A stretch of 64,000 nucleotides of DNA from Trachemys scripta elegans (GCF_013100865.1 NC_048305.1:10980464-11044463); one strand, 5' to 3'; shown: positions 49,064 to 60,515, counted from the first letter of the stretch. Notes: generated by a model not told the origin, from the sequence alone. A program made the numbers and translations.

Positions 49064-49635
49064 GGTTTATATAAACTAAGAGCTTCACTGACCACGTTTG
49101 TACTGTGTGACTATTCCTACAGCACTAACTACATTTCTATAGTCCTGTCAGAGCACACAATGGGCTCAGTGTTAAACAAGGGTTGGTATCGCTAGAGGCA
49201 TTCTTTTAATTGGTTGTTCCAAAGTCCAGGTCAGGAATCTGGGAGCTGGTATCCCCAGGATATAACAGCGCCCATTTCATAAAACAAACACCACCAGAAT
49301 TATTGGCACTAGCTGGACACGCCTTCTTGGTAATCCCAACAAAGGAGTTAAGCAGAGAACGCGAATGGAAAGCAAATTACCCTCACAGCCCTACAGCTAG
49401 TCTGGCCTGGTCATAAATTGTATATGACCAGGTGTGGGAATGGTAAGGAAGCTTTTATGGCCACTCCATAGACTGTACCTGTTGTGTGGAGAAATGGGAG
49501 GACCTTTGTAGCAAAGGCGTCAGTCTGGAACCTTCCAGAAACATTAATATGTATTCACTGCTCTTTCAAAGCATCAGTTCTACATGTTCAGGGTTTCCAG
49601 GCTCCAAAATGTGCTTCCTATAGGTTCTAAATAAA
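49064..49635. other. Intergenic, nothing recognised
   Basis: Unclassified sequence. Confidence 0.5.
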
Positions 49636-49800
49636 TCTAGGCCACCTTTTTCAAAGCTGTCTGCCTAAAGTTAGGCTTCTAAACCCAGAAGTACTGAGCA
49701 CCCACAACTTCCACTGAACTCAATGGGCGCTGTAGGTGCTCAGCATCTTTGAAAATCAGGCCATTTTCAGTTAGTCACCTACATATGGATTTAGGAGCCC
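49636..49800. repeat. Dispersed 'GAGCACCC / TTAGGC' repeat copy
   Basis: Contains AAGTACTGAGCACCCACAAC, CTCAATGGGCGCTGTAGGTG and TTTAGGAGCCCAACTC. Weaker members of this family lie at 50463-50600, 57765-57830 and 60897-61045. Not named. Confidence 0.5.
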
Positions 49801-50607
49801 AACTCCCAGCTCTGAAAAATGCTGCCCGGAGTGACTTTGGTAAATTGCTGGGTTTAGATTTTGGCATTCCATACTTTTCACACTGCCTGCTTATCACGCT
49901 CGCTTCAGTGGATTGTTGTGTGTGGCCAGATCAGGTATTTTTGTAAACAGTCTGTGCCTCAGTCTAGCAGACCAATCCAAAATGGACTTCCTAGATTTTT
50001 TTTACCAGACATAACACAGACCAGAATAGGAACTGTGATCACCATTACCTGAGAAATAAACAGCCTGCAGCTCCAAACAGCTTATTGCTAGGATGTCTGA
50101 CCATACTATGCAATATGTATAATAAGCACCCCGCGTTTTTATATCCTATTCATGGCTGGCCGGCAATAACATATTGTGTCATTTTGCATTAGAGGCTGCA
50201 GGCATTGGTGATGAGAGGCTGCCTTCCTCAGCACGGTGAAAGGCATATCAGAGTTCATCCCAGGGCTCTGGCAGATGTATCTGTGAACCTGAGACGGGGG
50301 GTTTTGCCTTCAAGTAACCAGCATGCTGTTAAAATACTGGCTTTATGTTTTACTAGTTAAAAAATTCAATTTATAAAATCACTTAGTGTGGACAGGAAGA
50401 ATGGTCTCAAGACACCGATCCAGACTCCATTCCCGACTCCGGCACAAGTTTCCTCTATGACCTCAGGGCCAGATTTTTTAAAGTATTTAGGCACCTGAAG
50501 ATGCAGATAAACAATCACCTCAGCATCTAACTCGCTACGGACAATTTTAGAAATCCCATCTTTGGGGGTCTTTAAAACACCTTAAAATACCTTTCAAACA
50601 TTTACTC
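49801..50607. other. Intergenic, nothing recognised
   Basis: Unclassified, apart from a decayed repeat of the 49.6 kb family at 50463-50600. Confidence 0.45.
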
Positions 50608-50767
50608 TGAGTCTCTCTGGGTATGTCTACATGCAAAGAAAAACCCACACCTGGCCCATGCCAGCTGACTCGCACTCACAGGGCTCTGGCTGCAGGGCTG
50701 TTTCACTGCTGTGTAGACTTCTGGGCTCTGGCTGGAGCCCAGGCTCTGGGACCCTCTCACCTCGCAG
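50608..50767 (+). mobile_element. Truncated copy of the 23.9 kb inverted-repeat transposon
   Basis: Left end GGGTATGTCTACATGCAAAG, then CACACCTGGCCCATGCCAGC and TCTGGGCTCTGGCTGGAGCC, parallel to the left half of 23907-24192. It stops at about 50767 without a right end. Confidence 0.7.
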
Positions 50768-51836
50768 GTCAGTTTCGATAGACTTTCTTAAAATGGTATT
50801 TAGCGCTCATATCATTTAGTGCTACATGATCCAGAGCAGTGTGAGAGGGCCAGGAATATGTAAAAGGGAACTTTGAAACGACCCAGTCAGCTGGTAGCAA
50901 GCCCCTATGTTATGGAATCCAAGTTCGATAAATCCCAGACCATCTCTTTGTTACAACACATAAGTTGCACAGCTGAGGCCCCATCTTTTGTTTTTCATGC
51001 TATTAAATATGTTGACTAGTGGCCAACGTATTTTTCAATAAATATGGTTGCATGGGAGGGTTAGTGATGATATTAAGGGAATTTTCTTGAGAAAGAAGAG
51101 CTGAAGGGACATCTAGTGGTGACAATGAAAGTCTGCATCCATTTTGGACAAGATTTTGGAGACACCTTAGCATCATCCTTTGGACTATTTTCTCTATAAA
51201 CCAGACGGCCATTGCCTGTTTCTGACGAGATCTGGGCTGCCTGTCATGCACCAGATCTTTCATCTCTGTTTGATATCTAAGGGACATCTCTTGGAGCTCC
51301 CTCTCCAAGCCCCAAACACAATGAAAATGTGTTCCTCACGAGGCACAGTTGAAAGCCATTCAGGGTACCACGCACACATACCTGGGTTGCAACATGGACA
51401 AGGAAATGGGCTCATGGAGGGGCACGACCAGCCAGTAGATCCCCTGGACACAAATCTTCACAGCAGGAGCTGCAAGGCCATCCTACACCCTCTGCAGTGG
51501 TCATGATTTTGATGCTCTGGGCATTATTGCATGTTGTGGGGCGGATTCCTTCCCCAGCCACCATCTAGTTTCTTCAACCAAAGTCCTTTTACTGTGGCTT
51601 TGCTCACATACCAGGATCTTGGCCAATATCCAGCCGCATATGAATACTTTCAGCCAATGCTGACCCTGAAACTCCTGCACAATGTCCTCTTCCTCCACCT
51701 TTCACTGTCCCCCTGTGACGACAGTCAGATTTCTCCATCACCACCCCTTTTATAATTCTGGAATCGTTACCCTGTGATAGCGCCCTGAGGCCCTTTGAGG
51801 CTACACCTATTCTACAAGCTAGGGCTGTCATTCCAG
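50768..51836. other. Intergenic, nothing recognised
   Basis: Moderate-GC sequence. Several overlapping open frames at 51000-51830 on both strands show no recognisable protein family. Possibly a decayed retroelement. Confidence 0.4.
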
Positions 51837-52108
51837 CTCAGGTTGACATACTTGCACCAGCTCTCATCTTTCCTGACACGCTAAAAATAGTGGTGTAGCT
51901 GTGGTAGTGTGGGCAGTGGTAGCACAGGCTAGAAGCCCTAAATACGTACCCTGGCGGGGTTCAGTGGGTTTGTACTTAGGGCAGCTAGCCCATGCCACCA
52001 CTGACCTGGTCACCATGGCTACACTACTTTAGTGTGCTTGCTCAACAGGAGTCTGTCTACCCAAGCTAGGAATCACCCCCCTAGCTCTAAGTGTAGACAT
52101 AGCCTGAG
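51837..52108. mobile_element. Terminal-inverted-repeat DNA transposon
   Basis: The right end AAGTGTAGACATAGCCTGAG is clear. The left end CTCAGGTTGACATAC is a weaker partner. The body of about 270 bp, with AGCTAGCCCATGCCACCAC, resembles the 6967-7230 element. Confidence 0.6.
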
Positions 52109-52256
52109 TTTCTGAGGACAGAAAGTGCCTTCCTCTCTTCCCCCGCCCTCCTTCTCTTTAAATGGAAGAATCTGGTTTCACTTAGTAGATATTAGTATGG
52201 CTTGATTAAAGCAGCGGGAAGGAACAAGGACCAGGATAGGGAACATTTTAAAGATG
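52109..52256. other. Spacer between repeats
   Basis: Short unclassified stretch. Confidence 0.5.
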
Positions 52257-52508
52257 TGAGAGACTGCATGATGTAGTAGCTAGAGCACTGACCTGTCAGG
52301 AGATGTGGGGTCTGTTCCTGGCTCTGCCACTGACCTGATGCATGACCTCGGGCAAGTCACTTCATCTCTCTGTGCCTCTGTTTCCCCTCCCACTGCCTGG
52401 TTTGATTGTAAGCTCATTGGGGCAAGGACTATCACTTAGTATGTGTCTGTACAGTGCCTAGCAAAATGAGGCTCCAATTTCTAGGTGCCACGATGAAACA
52501 AAAAATAA
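52257..52508 (+). repeat. Cry-I type tRNA-derived SINE, near full length
   Basis: The tRNA-like head has an A-box-like TAGTAGCTAGAGCACTGA and a B-box-like GGTCTGTTCCTGG. Then ACCTCGGGCAAGTCACTTCA, TCTGTGCCTCTGTTTCCCC, TGTACAGTGCCTAGCAAAAT and an A/T tail. Best-preserved SINE in the window and strong evidence for a cryptodiran turtle. Confidence 0.9.
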
Positions 52509-54121
52509 TGTAGCTCCTCAAGGAGTTTGAGATTTTTCCTAAAATTATAAACTTTTTTTAAAAAATGAAAGTGGCTTCTACAAAAAGGTAAGCTGTGGGG
52601 AAATCATTAGGCCTCTGCTGTTGTTTTTTCCCCACTACCATCAAAACAAAAGAGAGGAGTGGATTAGTTCTGGATACACACCAAACCCTCAGAGAAACCT
52701 TCTGATGTTTGCCTCAGACTGATAATTATAGCCACAATTATGATTTATTCCAGTTGTAAACCTCAGAGTGAGAAATGGTTATTCAGACTTGCAAAATTAT
52801 TGTTGATGACAGAAGTAAAACACAGCTCTAATTGCCCTTCTTTGTTGTGTTTAATTAAGGAGTCTGAAGCAACAGATCTTTTCATGTGCCTTTTCATGGT
52901 TAGAAACCTACATGGAAAAGAAATCTTTCTGTGGAGCCACCAATCCATGCTTTGTTAGGTTACTAGGCACTAAATATGCTACATCTGAACACTTAGCACT
53001 CCAAAAAAAGGAAGCTTATTAAAAGGAAAGGAAACTCAACAACGGGCTTTTTTCACTAGGCTTTGGCAATTTTGAGCTCACTTTTAATCCCGGAAGCAAT
53101 GTGTGATTCCTTTATCCTTCAGCATTTTTGTTTTGTCATTACCCATTACATGGTGGTTAGTGGGCATACCTCTTCATTTCTGTTACCTTAATAGTTGCAC
53201 CATCTACAGTTTCCCTTTGGATTCATTTCAGCTTAGTTTTTAAGTCTGTACAATGTATCACTTTTACAAATATATTTTAGAAAAACTAACCCATAATTAA
53301 CTAGAATAATGAGCCTACTGGGAAAAAAACAAGGGTCTTTCCCAAAACCTAAAAGGACCTTAAAGTATGGTTTTGCTCTATAAAAATGACATTGTGAGTC
53401 CTATTGGTTCAGTACTTTCAAGATCAACTGCACTGTTTGCAAATAAAATAGATGCTTTCTAACTGCCACCTCTGCAAATTCAACCTGGAATTTGATTATC
53501 AAGCTGGTTTCTCTCCTTTCTGTGCATTGTCACCAGACACATAGGTTCTGCGAGGCAAAGTAGGTCCTTGATTACTCTTGTGAAAGCCCATTTTCTTCAA
53601 AATCATGTAACACTTGTGCAACTGCTTTGCCTGAACTGGGTTTACACAGGTGCAACTAGTGGGAAGGATAAGAAAGACTGAAATCCAGCTCATTCTCCTA
53701 AAGCTTGGTTGACTGCACAGGGCTAACAGGAATAAAAAGCAGCAAAAACATCTGAGCATATGTGATGCTGAATAGACATAGGGAGCAGCTATGCCAAGTA
53801 GGAAGATATAATTTATTACAGAGTTTCTTTCCAAGAAGGATTGCACTTTAGACTAAAGGGGCTAGAATCAAAGATTCAAAGAGCTATATACGTATAGTTA
53901 GGCTAAGCAATGACTATGAGTGGACATGACACTGCCTACTGATATCTGAAGGGCATAAACACCAAGGAAGGAAAAGGCATAGTCATGGAGGTACCACAAG
54001 GAATTATGGGACAAATTTAAAAAAGAGAAGAGTATATCCTGTAAAAGCCCTGACACTGAGAATAATGAAGTGTGGAATATTTTTCCAAATGGTGGGAGCT
54101 CCATCATTTGGGATGTTAAAC
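52509..54121. other. Intergenic, nothing recognised
   Basis: 1.6 kb of AT-rich DNA without gene or classifiable repeat. Confidence 0.5.
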
Positions 54122-54133
54122 TATACTGAGTGA

Positions 54134-54564
54134 TAAATGGACACAAGTCAGATATCAGGAATGGCAATATACAAAAACCTGTAGGAGAACACTTCAACCT
54201 CCCTGGCCACACAATAGCAGATGTAAAGGTAGCCATCTTACAGCAAAAAAACTTCAGGACCAGACTCCAAAGAGAAACTGCTGAGCTCCAGTTCATTTGC
54301 AAATTTGACACCATCAGATCAGGATTAAACAAAGACTGTGAATGGCTTTCCAACTACAGAAACAGTTTCTCCTCCCTTGGTGTTCACACCTCAACTTCTA
54401 GCAGAGCACCTCACCCTCCCTGATTGAACTAACCTCGTTATCTCCACACTGCCTCTGGAGATTTCCATTACTTGCATCTGAAGAAGTGAGGTTCTTACCC
54501 ACGAAAGCTTATGCTTCCAGTACCTCTGTTAGTCTCAAAGGTGCCACAGGACCCTCTGTTGCTT
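54134..54564 (+). mobile_element. Penelope-like retroelement, 5'-truncated, GIY-YIG domain end
   Basis: An open frame to a stop at 54421-54423 reads the C-terminal part of the GIY-YIG endonuclease region, with GHKSDIRNG, PVGEHFNLPGH, FICKFDT and GLNKDCEWL. A non-coding tail follows (CATCTGAAGAAGTGAGGTTC, GAAAGCTTATGC, AGTCTCAAAGGTGCCACAGG). A perfect 12-bp duplication TATACTGAGTGA flanks it (54122-54133 and 54565-54576). The reverse transcriptase and the catalytic GIY...YIG part are missing, so it is dead. Confidence 0.87.
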
Positions 54565-54576
54565 TATACTGAGTGA

Positions 54577-54815
54577 AGCACTAACAAAAAAATGGAGGTG
54601 GAGATAATGATCAAGAGAAGGAGAAGACGTACAGAAGGCATTTCTCTGATTCTTTGAGACTTCTTGGAGTTGTCCAGTATGGGGGATTTTCCTTAAAGAT
54701 CAGGAAAACAAAAAGTTAAGAAGGGAAGACAGGTGCAATACTCAAAGGGAAAGAAAAGAAAATGGCAATGCTACTGTTCATTGCACTATCATCAGTCCTA
54801 GGCTCTCGGTGTAAA
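54577..54815. other. Spacer, nothing recognised
   Basis: A-rich stretch between two insertions. Confidence 0.5.
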
Positions 54816-54823
54816 AATGCAGG

Positions 54824-55685
54824 TAGAGTTGTCAACCCTCCCAGATGGGCTAGGAGTCTACCAGGATCGGCCTCGATCTCCTGGTGGGTATTGAAAGCAA
54901 TCCGGGAGACTTTAATAGGCCACTAAAAGTCCGATCGATGACGTAGCGGGACTAAGGCAGGCTCTCTGTCTGCCCTGGCTGTGTGCAACTCCTGGAAACA
55001 GCCGGCATGTCCAGATCCTAGGTGCAGGGACAGCCAGAGGGTCTCCGCATGCTGCCTTCACCCTGAGCACTGACTCCACAGTTCCATTGGCCAGGAACAC
55101 AGCCCAGAATAAGCGCTGCCCAGCCAGAGCCCTCCCACCTCCCTCCCCCCAACACCCTGCCCTGAGCCACCCCCTGCACCCCAACACCCCCCCCGGGGCG
55201 CCCCCCCCCCCCCCCCCCGCCCACCCCCCCCCCCCCCCCAGCCCTAAGCCCCCTTCTGCACTCCAAACCCCTCGGTCTCAGCCTGGAGCCCCCTCCTGCA
55301 TCCCAAACCCCTCATCCCTGACCCCACCCCAGAGTCTGCACCCCCTGCCAGAGTCCTCACCCCCTCCTGCACCCCAACCCCCTGCCCCAGCCCTGAGCCC
55401 CCACCTGCACTCCAAACCCCTCAGTCCCAGCCTGGAGCCCGCTCTTGCACCCCAATCCCTCATCCCATCCCCATCCCAGAGGCCACACCCCCAGCCGGAA
55501 CCCTCACCCCCTCCCGCACCCCAACCTCCTGCTCCAGCCCGGTGAAAGTGAGTGAGGGTGGAGGAGAGTGAGCAACAGAGGGAGGGGGAATGGAGTGAGC
55601 AGGGGCAGGACCTCAGGGGAAGGGGCAGGGCAGGAGGCGGGGCAAGGTTTTTCGGGTTTGTGCGATTAGAAAGTCGGCAACCCTA
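54824..55685. mobile_element. hAT-like transposon with C-rich minisatellite, 8-bp TSD
   Basis: The ends TAGAGTTGTCAACC and GTCGGCAACCCTA are inverted repeats (TAGRGTTGYCRAC). A perfect duplication AATGCAGG lies at 54816-54823 and 55686-55693. The 862-bp body contains degenerate units such as CCTGAGCCCCCTCCTGCACC (55130-55545) and near-pure C tracts (55188-55240). No transposase; the Pro-rich open frame inside is an artefact. Confidence 0.85.
55130..55545. repeat. C-rich minisatellite inside the hAT-like element
   Basis: Degenerate units of about 60-70 bp carrying CCCAGCCTGGAGCCC, CCTGCACCCCAA and CCCCTCATCCC, including long C homopolymers. Confidence 0.75.
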
Positions 55686-55802
55686 AATGCAGGGTAAACC
55701 ATTTTTTACGGTGATCCAAGTTCTGACAGATGTGACAACGCTTCCTCCAGCAACAAATGCTGAGAAAGGTCACTCCTTGTTGTTATGCAATAACATCTGA
55801 CA

Positions 55803-55990
55803 ATAGAACACGGGTCGGCAACGTTCGGCATGTGGCTCGCCAGGGTAAGCACCCTGGCGGGCCAGGACAGTTTTATTTACCTGCTGACGCAGCAGGTTCG
55901 GCCGATCGTGGCCCCCACTGGCCGCGGTTCGCCGTCCCGGGCCAATGGGGGCGGCGAGACGCCGCGGCCAGCACATCGCTCACCCGCGCC
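55803..55990 (+). mobile_element. GC-rich hAT-like fragment
   Basis: CACGGGTCGGCAACGTTCGG at the left, then GTGGCTCGCCAGGGTAAGCA, GGTTCGGCCGATCGTGGCCC and CGGGCCAATGGGGGCGGCGA. I recognise this as an abundant turtle repeat. The right end is missing. Confidence 0.65.
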
Positions 55991-56197
55991 GCTTTCTATT
56001 GGATAATAGCCAGATGTGAAATCCTCCCAGACGGCTAGGAGTTGAAAGATGTGACCTTTCTTTAGAAAGGTCATTTCTCTCTATTTGCCTAAAGGTCTCA
56101 ACTTAGACCTATGTTCTCTAGATCATGATAATTCAGTTAGTTCATTGTATACCCATTCCTGTAATTGAGTACTAACAATAACATGTATGTAACCTAG
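55991..56197. other. Spacer, nothing recognised
   Basis: Short unclassified stretch. Confidence 0.5.
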
Positions 56198-56658
56198 ATG
56201 AGAGGAGGGTTGTGGCTGTGGTTAAGGGACTGCACTGGGATTCAGGAGCTCTGTATTTGATTCCCAGTTTTGCCACAGGCCTCCTGTGTGATCTTCAGCA
56301 AGTCTCTTAGGCTCTGATCCTGCAAAAATGTAAGCACAATTCTTAAGATCATGCCTTAATAGTGCCATTCACTTCCCTCTGTGCCTCACTTTGCCATCTG
56401 TATAATAGGAATGATACTCACGGAGTCATACATTCTAAAGGCCAGAAGGGACCGTTGCAATCATCTAGCTTGACCTCCTGTATAGCACAGGGCATGGTAC
56501 TCCCTTTCTCCCAGCCTTTGTCCATCTTGTCTTCTTAACTGATAAGGGATTCTTTCTTACGATATGTATGTATGTGTATGTACAGCACCTAACACAATGG
56601 GGCTTAATCCCAGTTGGGGCTGCTAGGTGATACTGCACCACAAATAATAAATAACATT
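56198..56658 (+). repeat. Cry-I type SINE interrupted by a CR1 fragment
   Basis: The head (GGGACTGCACTGGGATTCAG, TTTGATTCCCAG) and body (CTCTGTGCCTCACTTTGCC) lie left of 56420. The 3' tail (TACAGCACCTAACACAATGG, AAATAATAAATAA) lies at 56580-56658. The CR1 piece between them inserted into the SINE. Confidence 0.8.
56422..56512 (-). mobile_element. CR1 LINE 3' fragment nested in a SINE
   Basis: GAGTCATACATTCTAAAGGC, AGAAGGGACCGTTGCAATCA and TCTAGCTTGACCTCCTGTAT are the reversed CR1 3' end, about 90 bp. Confidence 0.8.
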
Positions 56659-57595
56659 AGCCCTAGCAAAGGAAAAACAACAGAAAAACAACCAGTTGTC
56701 AATTCTTTGACAAGAATTAAGGGATTTTCATCACTTAGTTTCAACAAAACCCCAGGATCTTGGACCTAGTGCTCTACAAATGGTTGACCAAATGAACTAT
56801 CGTTCTGCCTCATTTATGGATGAGATTTGAGGTTCCTGGCTCTGAACAGAGGTAACATTTCAGAGTGGTGACAAAGGTTGCCATCTCGTGGCTGGTTTTG
56901 CTACTTACAAGTGGCCAGTGGTTTTTTATGTGTTTGTTTGTTGTTGTTGTTGTTGTTTTGTTTTTTTTAATTTAAGCACTAAAATCCAAACTTCTCACCA
57001 TACAGGAAAAAAAACAAAAACCCCACCAGTGGCCACAACACATACAGGCACCAGCAGGATGGCTTAGCTTTCTGATTGGCTTTAGGCTACAAACAGTGGC
57101 GCTGGTGATGTTTTTTAAGTGTTTCTTCTGCCTCTTTCAGTTCAGATTTCTATTCAGAACTACACAAAGCTTTTCATTAATATAGAGTTAAGATTGCTCA
57201 ACCACCTTTCCTATCAATGTAGCCACTAAAAGTCAGGACAGTCACTCGGGAAGACAGCACTACCTTCCACATAAGCCTCAGTTAACATCCCTTACCCCCA
57301 AATATTATAATCTCCAAATCCACTCATCACAGCCTCCAGAGCTCCCTAACAAACATCCTTTTGGGTCCAATGTATAGCCAGCCCCAATGCACACATCCTG
57401 TTTCTCACAATCACACTCAAACACACAACTTCAACACTGACCTCAGCTACATTAAGACAAATTCCCTACAGACATCTGTGTAGCGATTAAGCATTATTTG
57501 TGCAGGAAAAATTCTGAGATCAGAGCATCTGATATAATTTTGGACAATTTTATAAAGAAACCATTGCTCTGAGGATTTATGGGGTTGTGAAGACA
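56659..57595. other. Intergenic, nothing firmly recognised
   Basis: Contains a (TTG)n run at about 56932-56960. A weak reverse-oriented CTCF-like motif GTTGCCATCTCGTGG lies at 56877-56891 with two mismatches. No gene. Confidence 0.45.
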
Positions 57596-57672
57596 TTCTC
57601 AGGGGGCAGGGAAAGTGGTCCATGACTGGGGCACCAAAGCACAACCAAAATACATATAATAAATAATAAGAA
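57596..57672 (+). repeat. SINE 3' tail fragment
   Basis: GTGGTCCATGACTGGGGCAC followed by ATAATAAATAATAA, the tail end of the Cry-I type SINE. Confidence 0.7.
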
Positions 57673-58442
57673 AAGGAAGACAGTGTGCATTGCAATATTT
57701 ATTTCTAACTCTACAATCTGACTCTGATCTCACACCAGTTTTATGTGGCTTGGTAAAATGTTCCAAAGTGCCTAAGTCCCGTTGCCATAGGCCTCTAAGT
57801 CACTTAGGTGCTTTTGAAAATGTTGGACTGTGTAACTCCACTGACGTCAGAGAAGCTATAACTAATTTACACTGACATTAATGGGATCAGAATCATGCCC
57901 ACTGGAGTTGCATCACTTTACTGTTATGAAAGAAGAATCAAATCCTGTGGCTTTTATCTAAGACGACAATGGCTAAAAGTAAGGACATTATAAAGCTATA
58001 TCGGGGAGGGATCCATTTACTTATCACTCACAAATTATCTTATTTTTCTGTTTAGCCATGAGCACAGAGCTTAATGGAGACATGATTTTTGATAAATTGA
58101 AAAAGAAAGAAATATTTTTGCAGCACAGGCTAACTGGAGATACATCAACCAAGTCTTCCTCGCATCATTAAACAAGTACTTGTTTCAAGATACTTCATTA
58201 TTGTAAAGTATATAAAGTACTTTACATCCCTGAAGAAAACACGCACCTGTAGAACAGAATTTGCTTTACTTGGAAAATGCTTCTCTTAAAGGTATTCAGC
58301 TATCCAGACTGCTAAAACTAGCGCTTAGCACTTATTTAGCATTTTACATCTTCAAACCAGCCCCAGTTGACAAACAGTTTGGTCCTAAGCCCATTGACGT
58401 CAATAGAAAGTCTCTCATAGACTTCAATAGAGTCTATATCTG
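57673..58442. other. Intergenic, nothing firmly recognised
   Basis: Decayed repeat traces at 57710-57900. AT-rich, non-repetitive-looking sequence at 57910-58160 could be conserved non-coding DNA but cannot be tested here. Confidence 0.4.
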
Positions 58443-58645
58443 CTGTAAATCGACCTAAGTTACGCAGCTATGTGAATAACTCTCCCGTCGACTTACCTTA
58501 AGCCTCTAGTTCCCGGTGGAGTACTAGCGTTCACCAGATAGCGCTCTGCTGTCGACTTAGTGGGTCTTCACTAGACCCGCTAAATTGACCCCCAGTGCAT
58601 TGATTACCAGAGTGTCAATCCACAGTAGTGTAGACATAGCCTTGG
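58443..58645 (-). mobile_element. Terminal-inverted-repeat transposon, one end only
   Basis: The right end CAGTAGTGTAGACATAGCC is clear. The body has TAAATCGACCTAAGTTACGC and TCCCGTCGACTTACC, typical of the GTCTACAC-ended turtle elements. The left terminus is missing or decayed, and the strand is nominal. Confidence 0.6.
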
Positions 58646-59092
58646 GATAAGGTCTCAGTTGCATTCACCATTCATGTTTGACTGTCTTACCACTAATCTA
58701 CCTCCACTGGGCCTACTTCTAACATGCCAAACTTCTGAGCAGCTCCAGAGAGCCACAATGTTTTAAAAGAAAATTACCTGCCAGAGAAAGGTTCCTTTTC
58801 TTTTCTAAAACCTTAATTTCCCCCCTCTAACATATATTGACCTGACACTCAATATGAGCAATATTCAATTATGGAACAAAGCCAGGTTTATGTCCAAGAT
58901 CTTGTCAATGCTAGGAATGGTTTCCAATGAGACATGCAGCATTTGTCTTTAGCTCTGGGAGGCCCAAATTGTTGGATCTTAAGAGCATAAGGTTATTATG
59001 CATAAAATGCTATTTTAGATACTGTAATTGTAGATGTATTCACTATCATTTTTCTCTCCCTCTGAGGTCTGTACAGTTGGTCTTATGATAAC
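58646..59092. other. Intergenic, nothing recognised
   Basis: Unclassified sequence. Confidence 0.5.
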
Positions 59093-59343
59093 TAGTCCTT
59101 GTCTACATTTTAAAAAGTTTTAGCAGCACAGCCATTTGGTAAGAGGTGTGATTTTTTTACTGACATCGTTAATAAAAGCCCTACTGTGGACACAGTGATA
59201 CTGAGATAAAGTGTTTTATAACAGCTTTCGCTTAACAAGCTATACTTTTCTAAGCACTTCTATACTGGTATAACTACATCTACACGAGGGGCAGTTCCTG
59301 CTTTAGTTATAGCAGCAAAAATTTTAAGTGTAGACAAGGCCTA
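59093..59343. mobile_element. Terminal-inverted-repeat DNA transposon
   Basis: Left TAGTCCTTGTCTACATTTTA and the reverse complement of the right end TAGGCCTTGTCTACACTTAA match at nearly all positions. 251 bp, AT-rich, no coding. Confidence 0.8.
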
Positions 59344-60466
59344 AAAGTATTCAGTGTCATGCCTTGGGATGAAACCCCCACCCCTCTTACCTGCAGAGAC
59401 AATCAGGGAAATGCATCAGAAATATTCACATATTATTTGGTTGCAATGCAGAATAGTAGTTTCACCAGACACTTTTATAACCCATCTGTTAAAACGGTGT
59501 CAAGATTATAGACAGCGGGCTGTTTATTTTAACTGCTCAGTTACATGCCTGTGTCTCTAAATTCTCCCTGCTGTTCCCAGGTTCATGGAGAATGTGCAGG
59601 TGTCTGTAGCTCCGTGTCCAGTTTTTATGTCTCTGTCTGACTGAATGCACCTGTTTTTAGGATACAATGACACCATCTCATTCTCCCGCTTGGCAGCTGC
59701 CCAGGTTGGGAGCTGATCCTCCAGCTATCCCTCTCAGCTGCACAGAGCAACAGACACCTGCACATGCTCACTGGGTGTCTGTGAACAGCAGGGAGGGTTT
59801 GAAGAGACAGGCACATAACAATGAAACGTTAACCAGCCCCCTGTCACTTCTCTTAACACTGTTTTAACAGATGGATTACACCTCCATCCTCCAAGAAGGG
59901 ATTTCCAAGCCTGTGTAACACATCAGTGTTGAATGCAGTGCATTTGCAGAAGAAGATCCGGTCATTGAGGCCAAAAGGTGTGTGGTTTAGTCTTTTGCAC
60001 CACTAATATGGGTTTTACAGTCTCAACCTTTTTTATAAGGGAGCTCATGTCAAATTCTTTATCGTTTGTGATAAAGCTTCTTCTGGTGTGGAGACACTAG
60101 GCATCTGGATGGACACATATTTATGGCCATTTATACAGCTGCCAAAGTAAAAGTCACTAGCAAACATGACCTACATGGAACATTAAGTAGGTTGTAGAAT
60201 TTTACAGATGAATAGATATGAATAATAGTCCCAGCTTTAAAAAGATTGAAAACTTTTCCCAAGTAGCTTTGCTGTAAAATATGTGGGACTTGAGATCTGA
60301 GATGAGGTGATGTAATATGAATGTTTTGATGTTTTAACATTCCTTCAGTATGACCTGCGTAATTCAATTGACTTCCACTGTCTCTGTATGCATGTGTGTG
60401 TACACACACCAGATATAGATATATACACACACCTGCATATTATATTATTATTTGTATGACTGTAGT
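59344..60466. other. Intergenic, nothing recognised
   Basis: Two similar segments in opposite orientation are seen around 59560-59600 and 59765-59800 (CCCTGCTGTTCCCAGG against GAACAGCAGGGAGGG). Otherwise unclassified. Confidence 0.45.
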
Positions 60467-60515
60467 GTGTAAGCCCCTAGTCATGGTCCAGAACCCCATT
60501 GTGACAGCTGCTGCA
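60467..60515 (-). repeat. SINE 3' tail fragment, minus strand
   Basis: Reverse complement reads CACAATGGGGTTCTGGACCA then TGACTAGGGG, the Cry-I SINE tail. Very short. Confidence 0.6.

Noticed and set aside
52257..52330. tRNA gene
   Set aside because: The tRNA-like head belongs to a SINE and lacks a proper cloverleaf; not a functional tRNA.
53898..54353. 151-residue minus-strand open frame
   Set aside because: Largely antisense to the Penelope-like endonuclease frame, with no independent features.
55087..55545. 152-residue Pro-rich open frame
   Set aside because: Product of the C-rich minisatellite inside the hAT-like element.
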